Shown here: positions 24,187 to 36,074 of the stretch, piece after piece
Numbering within the stretch: position 1 is the stretch's first letter
Layout of the letters: the number at the start of each line of letters is the position of its first letter
Assembly: GCA_036785705.1 (NCBI GenBank)
Contig: JAWUZG010000027.1
Coordinates: 2,213,501 to 2,277,500, forward strand
DNA from: Acanthornis magna
Taxonomy: Eukaryota; Chordata; Aves; Passeriformes; Acanthizidae
Direction: 5' to 3'
Length of the DNA stretch: 64,000 nucleotides
The notes under the pieces: generated by a model
The model's input: only the letters and a program-made list of their open reading frames with translations
Told to the model about the DNA's origin: nothing
Database searches by the model: none
Translations under genes and position numbers: made by a program

Positions 24187-24604
24187 GGGCTTTTTGGGTT
24201 TGTTTTTGGGGTTTTTCTGGTTTCTTGGTTTTGTTTTTTGTTTGTTTGTTTGTTCGTTTATTTTTTGTGGAGGTTTTTTTGCATGTGTTTTGTTTTCTTG
24301 GGGGTTTTTTTGTTTTGTTGGGGGGGATTGTTTTGTTTTATTGGGGTTTTTTGTTGTTGTCTTTGGTTGTCGTTCGTTGGTTTGGTTTGGGGATTTTTGG
24401 GTGGTGTTGTTTTTTGGTTTTTGGGGGGTTTTGTTTGGGTTTTTGTGGGGGGGTTTGTTGGGGGTTTTTTGTTGTTGGTTGGTTGGTTGGGGTTTTTTTG
24501 TTTGGTTTTTTTTGTTGTTGTTGTTTTTTGTGTTTTTTTTTTTTTTGTTTTGGTTTGGTTTGGGGTTTTTTTGTTGGTTTCAGTTTTGGGGGGTCTTTTT
24601 GAAA
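24187..24604 (+). repeat. T/G-rich low-complexity tract
   Basis: About 418 bases with almost only T and G on the plus strand, in a shifting mixture of TTTTG, GGTTT, GTT and long G runs, including GGTTGGTTGGTTGGGG at about 24478-24492. Strand asymmetry is near complete. The same kind of tract occurs reverse-complemented at 43711-44095 and again on the plus strand at 51214-51755. The Phe/Leu/Gly/Val/Trp-rich frames it yields look membrane-like only because of T/G codons and are not proteins. Confidence 0.95.
24423..24464 (+). other. G-quadruplex motif
   Basis: Within the T/G tract four G runs of at least three can be chosen with loops of 7, 1 and 6 bases (run 24437-24439, the 7-G run 24447-24453 used twice, run 24460-24464), which meets the usual G3+N1-7 rule. 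An additional 6-G run lies at 24423-24428. Formation in cells is inference. Confidence 0.7.
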
Positions 24605-27600
24605 ATAGGATGGACTCAGGCACTGAGCTCCCCCAGCATGACCTAAACCTGCTCTCTGCCCTGAGCAGCTCCTCCCTGCAGCCCAGGTTTGGGAACCTGG
24701 ATGAGCCTGGTGGAGCACCAACCCTGCTTGGAAGTCAGGCTTTCCCCTGAGGGCAGATGCTCCCTCTCCAGTGCAATGGTCCATAAATATGTAATACAAT
24801 TTATTGGGTTTTTCCCCCAAAGACACTGCTTTGTGAGTAAAAGCTTCACACGCCCAGAGGTGCACAAGTTCTCTCACATTTGGACAGATTTGTTTTCAGA
24901 GTCTTTATGAAATGCCTAAGGGGAATGACTTGCAAGGGCCAAATTCTGCAATAATTGATATTCTCCTGCCATTTCAGTTCCTGGGTTGTGGATGCACTGT
25001 GAAAAGAGCACATCTTAGGCTGTTCTATCTCCCTGAAGGTTTGGGGGAAAAAAGACTGTTAAAAAGATAAACACCTTTTGGCAAAAGCCAAACTGTTTGC
25101 CTTCACTTGGGTTTAGCACTGGGTTATTTCTGCCTCTGTTGTTTATCCTGGTCCCTCCTGAATATTTCTATTATCCACCCACCTGAGCACATCTCCCTGC
25201 TCCCACAGTTCACTGCTGCACAGGCACATTCACACCCTGTGGGGTTTCATTTATTTGCAGTAGGAAAAATTAAGCCTGAAATAGAAATGGGCCTCATTGA
25301 ATTTTTTTTCCTGGTGCTGCTCTCCTGAGTGGAGCTCCAGCAAGGGTGTGCACTGTCTGTTTCCTTGTTTTCCCAGGGGTGTGGAGGGGACCCTTCCTAT
25401 TGAAATACTCCCTTCAAAGGATTCTGAGGCTTTAGATATTGGTAGAGGAAAGGGAATTTAAAATGGGACAACTAAAAGCAACTAATTTTTAAAAATTAGA
25501 AAAATTTAAATTAAAAAAAAAAAATCCAAACTTTAATATAAAGTATTGACGAGAGTCTCAAATAAGTGTTTAGGTGAGTTTCAAGGAGATAAAGACAAGA
25601 ATGAGTTGGCTGCATGAGTAATTTGCTTTTTGACCAAAATGCCATTTCTGGTCTAGGCTCAGTACCTCAATAGTTTGGCTGAACACATGCATTCACACTT
25701 GTATATGTGTACCTAATCTCAAATACAAATACTCAACCATGGATATGTTTGTTCAACCCTCTGTTGACTCTGGTGATCAATTTTGAAGCCTAAAAGCTGG
25801 TTAACAGCACTGTAAATAGCTCAGAGGCAGCTGTTTATTTGCTCACGATATTTGTCGAGCATTTTTATGAAAACAGACACGTCGGATTAGGCGGCGTTTC
25901 TCCCCTGATAGCAGCCACAGATAGAACTCAGCCGAGCTGTGCTCAGCAGGAGCTGTCCTGTCTGCTCTGGGTGGTTATCCCAACATTCTGCAGGTTTTGG
26001 GGAGCACCTGTGTGCTGAGTGATCCCCAGGTTTACCCACACCCAGCTTGGGCACAGTGCTCCAGCTGAAGAGGGCTCTTGGCTGTGAGCCAGGCACGAGT
26101 TTTGTTTTAAAACTGCAGAACACACCACGGAAAACACACTCGTGGTGCTGGGGGTGAGCAGGTGCTCCTGCAGGAGCAAAAATCGTTACTTGAGCAGAAA
26201 AATGAGACCAAACCCACCCAAGCAGCTCACAGAGAGCTCTATTTCTGTATTGCCCTCTCTGTTGAGCGAGGGGAGCCTGATTCAATAGGTTCCACTCACT
26301 CTGAGGTGGAGCAAAGAGACACCTGCTTGACCTTTTTCTCCTCACATCAAACTGCTCGCTCTCACTCACCCAGGCACCCTCACCCCAGCCTTGCCCAGAT
26401 CTGTGCCCAGCACAGGCAGCTCCAGCAGCACAGGACACCTGTGTTATCTCCAGGACTTCAGCAAGAGCCAACAATGACAGCAAGCAGCTGGATGGCAGAA
26501 GAGACCAAATCCATCACGGCCTGACACGCTGCATTGCCTGTGCAGCAATAAAATTCCTGGTGGGTCAGCAGAAACAGCATCCAGAGTGGGTCAGATCTGC
26601 TGGGGAAGGTGTCTGAGCTGACTTTCGAGTTGCTGCGTTTTCCTGTTGTTATTTATGGCTTTGGTTGTTGGTGAACCCTTCTGGTAAATTGGGTTTCGAG
26701 CCCGTGGTGTGAGTGTTGTGTCACTGTGCTCTGGAGTGCTCTGACACAGCCTCCCCTGGGGTTTGGAGGCTTTCCCTATTTCAGTGAGCAGGGAAAGGAA
26801 ATGCAGGGAGCACTGCAGTCCTGGGGTGATCAGCAGCTGCCAGGGAAGGGATTCTGCATGGCTGGGTGGTTTATTGATCAGAGCAGCACTGATCAATATC
26901 TGCACACGGATACTGATGCTTCTTCCACCTGCTGAAAAGAGAAAGTGTTGCTCTCCAGCCCGGCATTATTGACATGGGGAGCAGGGATTTTGGTTTATCA
27001 CCACGAAGGAGCTGTGTTTATCCTATAAACAAAAGGGAGAGAGAGAGTGATTAAAGGCTAACCTCAGCTTTTTTTAGTCAAGATTTTTAAAGCCATCTCC
27101 AGTCCCTAGAGTAATTCATTGCAAATTTGTAGTTCAAGGCTATTGGTCCAACACTAAATAAGTTAGTCTGGAAGAAAATAGCAGAGTGAACTTGCTCCCA
27201 TTAAAATAATTTCACATTCTTTCTGTTATGTAAATAGAACCAGAGCAGATTTAAAATTCTGATCCAGCTTAAACGTCTGTCTAGGCTTAAATACACCCTC
27301 ACACCAGGGTTTCACTTCTCAAATAATTAGCTTTATAATAATGCAGTTTGAGGGTAGACTATTGCTTGTTTTGGGGTCCTGAGCGCTGGATTGGTGGAGT
27401 TTTTTGCAATGCTGTTTTCAGTTCCTGGAAACAATTCGGGAGGACGAGGAGCTGTTTAATCTGAGGAACACCACACTGGTGCTGCAGTCAGTGCCTCCGG
27501 GCTGTGGCTGAGAGGAGCCCAGGGGAGAAGCCCAAGTGCTAAAAATGCTGATTTCAGTAGGTGGCAGCATCCCCTCTGTGTCCCTCCCAAACCAACACCC

Positions 27601-30600
27601 GACGGCTGCTCTGGGGCTGGAGAGCTGTAAAAAAACCCATTTTGCTGTGGCTGCTGAAGACCCTTACCTTCAAAAGGCTTTGTTTCATTTACTGCAGTGA
27701 GAATCACAAGGCAGTTCAGGAAAGACTCATTCTCAACATGAAAACAAATAATATTCTATCAGAATTTAGAGATACACAGCCTGGCAGTCCCCAAGCCCTA
27801 CAACAGGGCATAAATACCTGCCATCCCTCCCCAAAAATACACTCATATGCAATTGCACTTCAGTCCCTTCTCAGGCTGTTAGGCAACATAAATTAATATA
27901 TGGATTAGGGTTTTTGGGACAGCTGTAGAAGTCATCCCTCCCTTTGCTTTTTCTTAAATGTTTTTCTTGGCTAAGCTTCTCTCTTGCTTTGGTGATAACA
28001 AACGAGCACAACTGTTGGGCAGGGGGTTAGAGGATTCCTGTGCTCCCTGAGCATCTTTGAAAGGAGAAACCCCCAAGTCAGACCCCAATTTAATATGGCT
28101 GCAGCTCTGATCCATCTTCGTGGCATCCAGTGGTCAATATGCCAGCCCCACACAGCCCCTGGACCAGGTGGGTCGTGTTGCCTGTGAAGCACTTGGAGAG
28201 GAAGGAGACAGCTTAGGAAGTGGCTGGAGAGTTTCTCACTCAGGGAATTTGCAGCTAAAGAGATCCAGCCTGGTTTTAAACCTGGCCAGGTCCTGGCCTT
28301 GACTCTGGTTCCATAGGCTTTAGCTGAAATCCCTTTTCCTTTTCATTCCCTGTCATTCATCTGGAATGCAAGTTTAATGCTAATTTTGTATGTTGGGGCA
28401 ACATCAGAAGGCAGTAGTTAGGAGTCAACAGCATCAAAGGAAACTTTCCATAAATCCCATCTCCCTTTGCCAAGCACTGCTGGGGCCATCTTCTGTCCTT
28501 AATATTCTGTCCATGAACATTCCTGTGCATTCACCACATAAGGCTAAGAATAGTTCAGCCATTTAAGGGCCTGAGTTTACAGACAGGGCCTGTGTGAGTA
28601 ATGGATTGCTGGGCTGGGTCACAGCTGAAACATTCTAGCACTCCGTGTTTATCAATAATAAGGTAATAAAACAACACTATCTGATTTCAGCTTTCTTACC
28701 TTAGCAAAATATTAGTTCTTTGTCAAGCTGAGCTTGGTTTTCTATGCACAAGGAAACAGAGGTTTGTGTAATTACCAGCTTTCTGTTAGGCTTGGTGATG
28801 ATACTTAACCCTAAGTCAAATATTTGTGTATTTTCTTAACCCAGCTTGTCAATCCATGTTCACTCAATGGATGAGCATACAGTACAAAATCAAAGAAGAA
28901 AAAGAAATTCAGTAACACGAGAAATTAAGTCATCAAAAGGAGCCCAAATCTCTAAGGGGAATTTGTAAATCCATTTGTAAGTCCAAGCCTCTAGTAACAT
29001 GTTCATGTCTCTTTTGAGACACCAAATCAGTCTTCAGTGTCACTCTGCCAGGTCTGGACTCACAGAATGACAGGATTTTGCTGTCGTGAGGCCCAAACCA
29101 CTCCAGAAATGAGAGTGAAAATGAACACACTTACAGGAGCCTGGATGAGGGGAAAGGGAAGGGGAATTACTCTGCTTTCTACAAAGTCTTTTGGTATTGA
29201 AGTGTGCAGAATTCATGCTGGAAATGCTCCTCAGCACTCAGAAGAGCTCTCTCTTCTGTTTATTTTTCAAGGAAACAGATTCTTGTACTCTCACCATGGT
29301 TCGGGAGTAAACATGCTGAAAATAGAGAATATTTTATAACTTTGCAGCCTGATTATCTCTGTTTTCCTAAAGTACCATTTTCATAACTAAGTACATACAT
29401 AAACACCAAAGTAGCACAGAACAGAGGTTTTCAGCTTGGGATCTATGGCTCCATGGGTGATTTAGAGAGCAGCCACAGGAGCTGGTGGTGAATAGAGAGT
29501 ATTTAGTGAGAAGACTTCAATTCTTTACCCAGAAGTCCACACCCACACAAAGGAAAAACAGTGGTCCGTATACTGGCAAGGTTTGAAACCCTTTATCCAA
29601 AGAAAGGCACAGAAACAGGAGAGAAGGGACTCAAAATCCAAGAGATTAGAGAAGATTCTGTGGTGAGGAGACCACAGGTGTCATCTTTGGGCAGACCAGC
29701 CCACAGCCCAAGTGGCTTTAAATGAGTGAATGCTTTCTAAGGAACAGCCACAGCGAGATCTGCAGGGGCTCAGTGGTGCTGCTCAAAAAGACATTTCCTT
29801 GGCCAGGGCTAAATTGCTTCTGGCGAAAATGGAAAATAACTCCAGGCTTGCCATGCAGAGTTCCCTCCAAAGGGAAGCTGGAATAAACTGCTAATTTCTG
29901 CAGAGTCCAGATGAGGTAAATGGAAGGAAAGGAAGGGCACGCCAGGGTGAAAGGACTTTTCAGGAGTTCCAGCACAGGTAAGGAGCAGAATAGGAAGGAC
30001 AGAGTGGGGCAAAATAGAACTGTGCATTAAATTTATGAGTGGACAGCATCTGACATGTTCCCCCCACCCCAAAGCTGTGCTTTGAGCTCCATCTCAAGCC
30101 CATTTCTTACACCAAGAAAAGGAGACAAGATGTTCTCCTTGACATTACATACTAAAGCCTACTTCAGAAAAAAGAGCCTTAAAATAAACTTACAGGACTA
30201 TTTTAATGACGTGGTTTTAGTAAATTATTCCTACTATGTCATGGAAGCATAAAAAATAGGACAAATCAAAACCCAGCTGGTAAAAAATAACTCCCTGAAA
30301 AAGAAAAAATTGAAAAATGTAATATCTTGCAATTTCTTTTGAAGTCAGCACATTTTTAGGTTTTTATTTGGGTGAGAACAGAGCTTTTCATATGACAAGT
30401 GGCCCAGCTCAATTTTTCCGGCAGACTGTGCTGCCTGTTGTGCAGTATTTCCACAGTGAGGACTCTCCCTGCTCCTTTCCCAGTGCCTGGGGAAGGCAGG
30501 CACTCTCTGGGTGTCTGTGCCAGCAGGGTTAGCCAGGGCCACCTGCCACAGGCTCTCCAGGCTCTGAATGACAGGAGAGACCCTCCTGCATCCTCTCCTC

Positions 30601-30899
30601 ACTGAAAACAGAGCTAATCAGGCACCAAAGTACTTCAGGTGAAGTTGGGATGATCTCAGAGTTGAACTGACACCCCCAGCACACTCAAAACGAGATTAAA
30701 TCGTCCTGCAGTGTTCCTGTGGATGTGTGTTTGGTGCAGCAGGCAGCACTGTGGTTGTGTGTGTGTAAATATATATATAAAGGGGGGAAATTATTTTAAA
30801 AAAGGCATTTGAGATGAACTCCCGTGAGCACTGCTCCTCTGTATTGCCTTTCCTGAGGAGAGGCTGTGCTGTCCCTCCTTCCTCAGGGTTTAAAGGAAG
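24605..30899. other. Long unique non-coding stretch
   Basis: More than 6 kb without a recognisable gene, RNA gene or clear transposon. Base composition alternates between AT-rich parts (25400-25900, 27050-27400, 28600-28950) and slightly GC-richer parts (25900-26500). The 198-codon minus-strand frame at 25887-26483 has no recognised domain. A short transposon-end-like phrase near 29428 was noted but not accepted. Confidence 0.5.
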
Positions 30900-31725
30900 A
30901 GTTCCCCGGGAGGAGAGAGCTCATTTCGAGTTCTGAGCATCCCGAGTTTCGGTGCTGAGGCAACTCTGAGTGTTTCTGTCTCTGCCTCGGTGGGAATGTG
31001 ACATGCAGAGAGGTTCCATGGGCTGGTGGCAGTCTCAGAGGAGGCTGGGGGCTCCCTGCAGCTCAGGGGTGCTGGAGCTCGTCCGGGCAGGAGGTGCCAC
31101 CTGGGATGGACCTGCGAGCCCAGCCTGGGGACAAGGGCCCGGCAAGGTGCCCTGGCTGCTTGGTGGCACCCAGCTCTGCCCCGGGGGGCTCTGTGTGTGT
31201 GTCCCTCCCTTCCTTCTCATCTCTGGCTGTCCCCAGTGCCACACGAGCCCCTCCTTACCCGGCCCGGGTGGGGTCTGGGGGGGACAGGGCAGGGCTGTGC
31301 AGGGTGCCAGCTCCTGTGACAAGCTGTCACCTCACCCAGGGGTGCAGGGGGTGCCCTGGCTTCAGGGGGTGCCCAAAACGTGATCCCTCAGCAGCTGCGG
31401 CAGGGCTGCCCTGAGCTCTCAGAGCCTGCGGTTTTACAGCGCTTTCATCACCATCTGTCACTGCTGTCACAGCGTGGTGTGCGTGTCCTGCCACCTTCCC
31501 CTGCCACCCTGTGCCCCAGCACACACACTGGGGAGCTCAGCCATATGGCACCGAGGTGTCCTCGTCCTCGGGGCCCATCCTGGGGACTGCAGGGGACAGC
31601 AGCGTGGCAGGGTGGCCCAGGTAGCCCAGAGTGGAATGGAAACCAGAATATTGCCCTGCTCTGTTCTGTCCCCGTTTCCGTCCCCACAGGTGTGTCTGCC
31701 ATCCTAATGGGGGCTGTGGGGCAGC
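30900..31725. other. GC-rich segment without CpG-island character
   Basis: Clearly GC-richer than its surroundings, with overlapping open frames of 60-138 codons on both strands. CpG dinucleotides are present but sparse relative to the GC content, so I do not call it a CpG-island promoter. No splice sites, family motifs or RNA structure are recognised. An unrecognised exon cannot be fully excluded. Confidence 0.5.
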
Positions 31726-32299
31726 AGTAGATGTTTGGCTTGGTCTCCTGCAGGGAAAAGTAGCCTGAAGGTTGCTCTGTGTTTATGTTTTATGATAAAT
31801 GGAGAAAGAATAAAACACACACGCACACACTTTTAAAGAAAAGCATTTGTTTATATGTACATAGACACACCCCAAGGCTTAATGTCAGGCCCTTGCCAAG
31901 GAACATATGTTATTTCAGCTTGACACATTTTGATTGCAAGGTCCAGGACGTTCTTTTCACTCGTCCAGAACAGGAGAAAGCTCCAAGCGAGCTGCAGCTC
32001 TGCGGTGCCCGTGGCTGTGTTCCATCCCCAGGCTGAGTCTGAAATCAAAGTGCCCCAGGCTCGGGCAGCACCCCCAGAAAGGAGGGGGATCACGATTGCC
32101 ATGCCTTGGCTTCCAGCCTGGGGTGTTTTAGTGCCTGGGAGCTCAGTGCTGTGCGGGATGCTGTTATCTGCATTACCTGGGGGGTTCGAGGGAGAGTTTG
32201 TGGCTGAGAGTAAACTTCACTGTAGCAATCCTTTTTTTCCCCTCTTACGTGTTGCTGTGATTGGCCATTTGATTACAGCGAATCCCCAAAGGCTCATGG
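31726..32299. other. Unique non-coding DNA
   Basis: Contains a short (AC)n at about 31817-31830. No gene recognised. Confidence 0.55.
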
Positions 32300-32560
32300 A
32301 TTAAAAACAAAGGCTGGTTTGTAAGTGAACTTGCTGTTGATGGATTAAGGCAGTGTGCCGGCTGTAACCAGATCCACAATACAAGTTCATTCATTTGGAG
32401 AGCAGCTCTCGACTCGCATTTCACCCTCCCTGCCTGCTCCTCACCAGCCAGCGCTGAAACTTTACACCTCCGCGATTTTATCGCGGCCGCGGCTCACCAA
32501 CAATGCGTGTCACGCTGTGAAAAATATAACTATAAATCAAAGTCCTACATATGGTGCAGG
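32300..32560. promoter_or_regulatory. Candidate conserved regulatory element with CpG palindrome
   Basis: A repeat-free block with a CpG-dense core in otherwise CpG-poor DNA. At 32470-32486 lies CCGCGATTTTATCGCGG, an inverted repeat with perfect 7-base arms around TTT, directly followed by overlapping GCGGCCGC (32483-32490) and CCGCGG (32487-32492). It is followed by AT-rich sequence with ATAACTATAAATCAAAG. Retained CpGs in methylated bird DNA suggest either protection from methylation or selection. That it is an enhancer is inference; no alignment was possible. Confidence 0.35.
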
Positions 32561-35135
32561 GTAACCCTGCCGAAGACCTCGGGAGACCCTCCCCGGGCAG
32601 ATTTGTTTGTGATGTGTGATGTGTGTACACATATGATGATCAGAGGCTGCCACAACACAGATCTGATTTTCTGAGCTGACATTTCACTGAAAGGGCCGAA
32701 AGAGTTGCTTTTGGAGCACAGAGCAATGTTTGTGATATCAATACCAATAGATGCCTTTTAGGCTTTCACTCTGAAGCCAAAGGCATTTGGGGATGAGATG
32801 TTTTAATGTCATTGGTGGGGAGGCAGAGAAAAGCACGCCCGTATTTCTGTGACATGCGGAAGGGAACTTTCTGCGTGTCACAGAAATATGGGCATTATTT
32901 CTGGGCACAGAAATATGGGCAGAAATATGCGTGAGAGAGATAAAGGAAACCCCCCCTGGTTTTCCTGTATCTCCCTCACTCTCTCTGGCTCACGTGCCAC
33001 TCGGAGCATTCCCAATCCTCGGGGAGTGCGATCTTCAAGAGCTGTCATTACACTTCTCAAGCCTGACAGAAGATAAGAAAGCGAACAACTGGTTCTAATC
33101 ATGGCAGATTCCAAGTCCTGGAAATCTTTCCAGAAGTTACTCCCCAGAGCTGACATTTTCCGCAGCCCCTTCTCCTTCGGACGCACGTGTGCACACTCAC
33201 ACAGCCCAGGGAGCCTCACCTGTGCAGATTTTTGCTTCCGAGCACTGTCCCTGGCAGACAGAACACTAAACCATCGTGAACCCCTGCAAATGATGCACGA
33301 TGCACTGTTCTGCCGAGGAGGAGAGCCAGGAGCAGCAATGCAATAGCTCAGCTCTGCAGAGCCCAGAGAAAAGCAGCCCAGCCAAAACTGCTGTGCAATG
33401 GCAGCTCTGCCCGAGGAAGAAAGCCCTTTCTTTCCAAGGCCCATTTCCAGTCCCTGACCCTGGTGATTTATGCAAGTCTCACCTGCTTCTCTCACCTGCA
33501 GTTAGGCAGTGTCCAAAATCCCACATAAGCTGTCTCTGGTTTTACTCCTGGAGTTAATTTGTAATAATATGTGTAATACCCTCAGCATAATGCAAAGAGG
33601 GCACCAAGGCACAGAAAGAGCAGTTGACTTAGTAAAATGGAACTCTGGGGCACAATGAGTTGTCAAACAAGCTTTATAGAATTTTGATTTATTTTTTCTG
33701 CTGCAAGAGCTTGACTGCACGTGAGGCTAAAGTACAGCGTGGTCCTTGCTCTGCCCCGAGGAGATTTACACAAGCCAGGGCTTTAGCCATGCGAGAAAAA
33801 AGAGCAAAATTCAAGGAAGCTTTTAAGTAGTGTATGACTTCCAGGTTTTGCCCAATGCTAACCCAGTTCCCTCTTCTGTTCTGTGCCAGTTCTGCCTCGG
33901 GAAAAACAAGACAGACCAGGCACTACCTGCACAATTATCCCACAGCCAAAGCTGCCACTAAGGCTTTTTTGCTTTAGTCTCTGAAACTTTCTAGCATTTT
34001 CTTCCTGAATTCCTTTTCAAGTGTCTAACGGACATGGAAACAAGACACAAACAAGGTCTGAAAAACAGCTTATGAAATAGTTTTAATGGACAACCAGCTC
34101 CTCTGTGTTTTATTGCTTTTTCTCTACAAGAATAGATACTTTTGTATTAACTGTTGTTGATGTTTGTCTGACTTCTGTGGTAGATCTTTTTTCTGGTTTC
34201 ATCATCCACAAATCTGACCGATTGACTGCTGGAAAACAAATTTGCTTTTTTCATTATAAAAGCTTTTTGGTTTCATTTTTATCATTAGTTTTTTCATAGA
34301 AAAAATAATTTCTCTACTGCAAGCTCTGTGGAACATTTTTAAACACATACAGTTGTGCTGAGACAGCAGCATGAACCAGAGTTTCTTCTGCTGCCACATG
34401 GCTGTATTTCAGTGGTATTGAAGGTACACTTGTGCTTTCTCCACGAGAGAAAAAAAGTCCTAATGGAGTAAAGACATAGGGGGTGAAATATGTTCTCTTT
34501 ATCTGCCTTGATAGTACAACTGTGGAACAGTTTTATGGAGGAGAGGAATCTCCCTTCTCTGCGTTTTGGGATTAGATTTAGGTTACTCTAATCAAACAAC
34601 ATTTTATTACTTGGTTTAGAATTTTTTATTAGCAACTTGAAGAATTCACCATGGAGCCAGCTTGAACATTACAGCCATCTGCAGTAATTGGGCTTGTCTC
34701 CACTTGGAATTAGCTGTAACCGTGGGTCATGTGGTAGAGGAAAAGCAAGGGGAGGGGAAAGTAGAGTGCACCTTTGGGGTGATTGGAAATGAATGGACAA
34801 CCCTTCAGGCATCGGTGCCTTGGGGCTTCAAATCCAGACCGAGGAGAGCAGGGGCTGGAGCTGTGTGCCTGTGCTGAGTTAGTGATGAGGCACAGCCTCC
34901 CCTGTGTGCAGCACCAGTGGCATTCACCTTCCCACGGGACATCCCTGCTGGCAATTCCAGCAGCAGCCTGCAGCAGGGAGGGACTGCAGCCCAACCACAG
35001 CGGCACCAGAGCCAGGGCCAGGCTTTGCTGGGACCTTGGTGACCTCTGGGCGCTGTCCTTGGCAGAGATGGCACAGATAACTGGGGACAAATGTCACCTG
35101 TATGTCTCAGCTCCTGTCGTGGGGGTGGACAGGGG
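32561..35135. other. Unique non-coding DNA
   Basis: No gene recognised. Small local repeat of ACAGAAATATGGGC at about 32880-32930. AT-rich and repeat-free at 33950-34680. Confidence 0.55.
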
Positions 35136-35570
35136 TGAGGGTGATACCTAGGATTTTAGCTTCTGTGTTTTTGTGTATCTGTAGTTTTAGTGTGTGACTC
35201 TGGGCTCCATACAGAGTGCTAAAACTTCTGCTCCCAGCATTTTTTAGACAAGAGAATACCTCTAAAACTCGAGATCCAAGGATACTTCACTGTCTCAGAG
35301 CCCCAAAATATGTAAACAACGGTGAATTGGGGGAGCAAGCTTGGAGTAGACTTCATCAGCTGAAAGTGTAATTGGAGAATTAAGGCCCAATATGTTAATG
35401 GACAGAACTTAAAAATATGAAAAGCTTGTGACTCGCTGTCCATTTTGGGTGTAGCCCCTGGGGTAGGTCCTGTCTGCTCTAAGTGCACCTCGAAGGCCTT
35501 CATTAAATCAAACTGCTTTTTATTCTAGCTTTGTCCAGCCTCTGTGTTGGGTAAGCCTATTCAGGCATCA
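35136..35570 (+). mobile_element. Solo LTR, ERVL-like, diverged
   Basis: A segment of about 435 bp that starts TGAGGGTGATACC and ends TTCAGGCATCA, i.e. TG...CA ends. Near its 3' end is an LTR-style promoter and polyadenylation region: a decayed TATA (CTTAAAAATATG at about 35408) followed about 90 bases on by ATTAAA (35502-35507), then a T-rich U5. Five bases before (AGGGG) and after (AGGTG) agree at four of five positions, which may be a mutated 5-bp target duplication; this boundary is tentative. A closely similar fragment lies at 35948-36074. No retroviral genes are present. ERVL assignment rests on the 5-bp duplication and remembered family shape. Confidence 0.6.
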
Positions 35571-35947
35571 AGGTGACAGCTGAAAGTCTGTCCCCAGAGC
35601 CACACTGGTGCTGCCACACAAGAAGGTGACAAGAAGGTCCCTGGTGACAAGAAGGACCTGGCGTGGCAGTGCCTTTGGCAGCCGTGCTGTCCCCACGGTG
35701 CCCAGCAGGACACGGGGCTCACCCCAACCCAGGGACGCAGCTGAGGAGACAGACACAACTGAGGTTTCAAACAGCTGTATTCTCTGTAGAGCAAGAGTTG
35801 TGTTTGAAAAGGCTCGGAGCTGTTGATAGATGTGCTGGTGTGAGCAAAGGCACAGCTGCCAGCTCCAGAGAAAAACCCTGCACCAAATGGCGCCGTTCCT
35901 GGGACTCTTGTTTCTGGGCTGGGAGCGCAGGGAAAATCGTGGGTTTG
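35571..35947. other. Spacer between two LTR fragments
   Basis: GC-richer unique DNA with a small GTGACAAGAAGG repeat (about 35625-35656). I recognise no gag, pol or env remains, so the flanking LTR pieces are not clearly one provirus. Confidence 0.5.
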
Positions 35948-36074
35948 TAATGGACAGAACTTATAAAAATATGAAAAGCTCGTGACTCGCTGTCCATTTT
36001 GGGTGCAGCCTCTGGAGTAGGTTCTGTCTGCCCCAAATGCACCTTGAAGGCCTTCAATAAATCAAACTGCTTTT
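35948..36074 (+). mobile_element. Second fragment of the same LTR family
   Basis: Aligns to 35396-35520 at roughly 91% identity with one 2-base indel. It has a better preserved TATAAAA (35962-35968) and an intact AATAAA (36056-36061). Similarity stops 13 bases after AATAAA, close to where polyadenylation cleavage would fall, and starts just upstream of the TATA box. It is therefore only the promoter-to-R part of the LTR. Same orientation as the first copy, about 550 bp downstream. Confidence 0.7.

Noticed and set aside
24144..24750. Membrane-like frames with many Phe, Leu, Val and Gly
   Set aside because: T/G-only DNA encodes hydrophobic residues by composition; three frames are open at once.
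29428..29470. Phrase like the end of a hAT-type DNA transposon (gaggttttcagcttgggatc)
   Set aside because: Only about 40 bases resemble it, with no second terminus or target duplication.
30970..31414. Overlapping frames of about 138 codons in GC-rich DNA
   Set aside because: Two plus frames and a minus frame are open together, with no domain and low CpG; a lost or unrecognised exon is possible but unsupported.
30900..31725. CpG-island promoter
   Set aside because: GC-rich but CpG sparse for that GC content, and no gene start follows.
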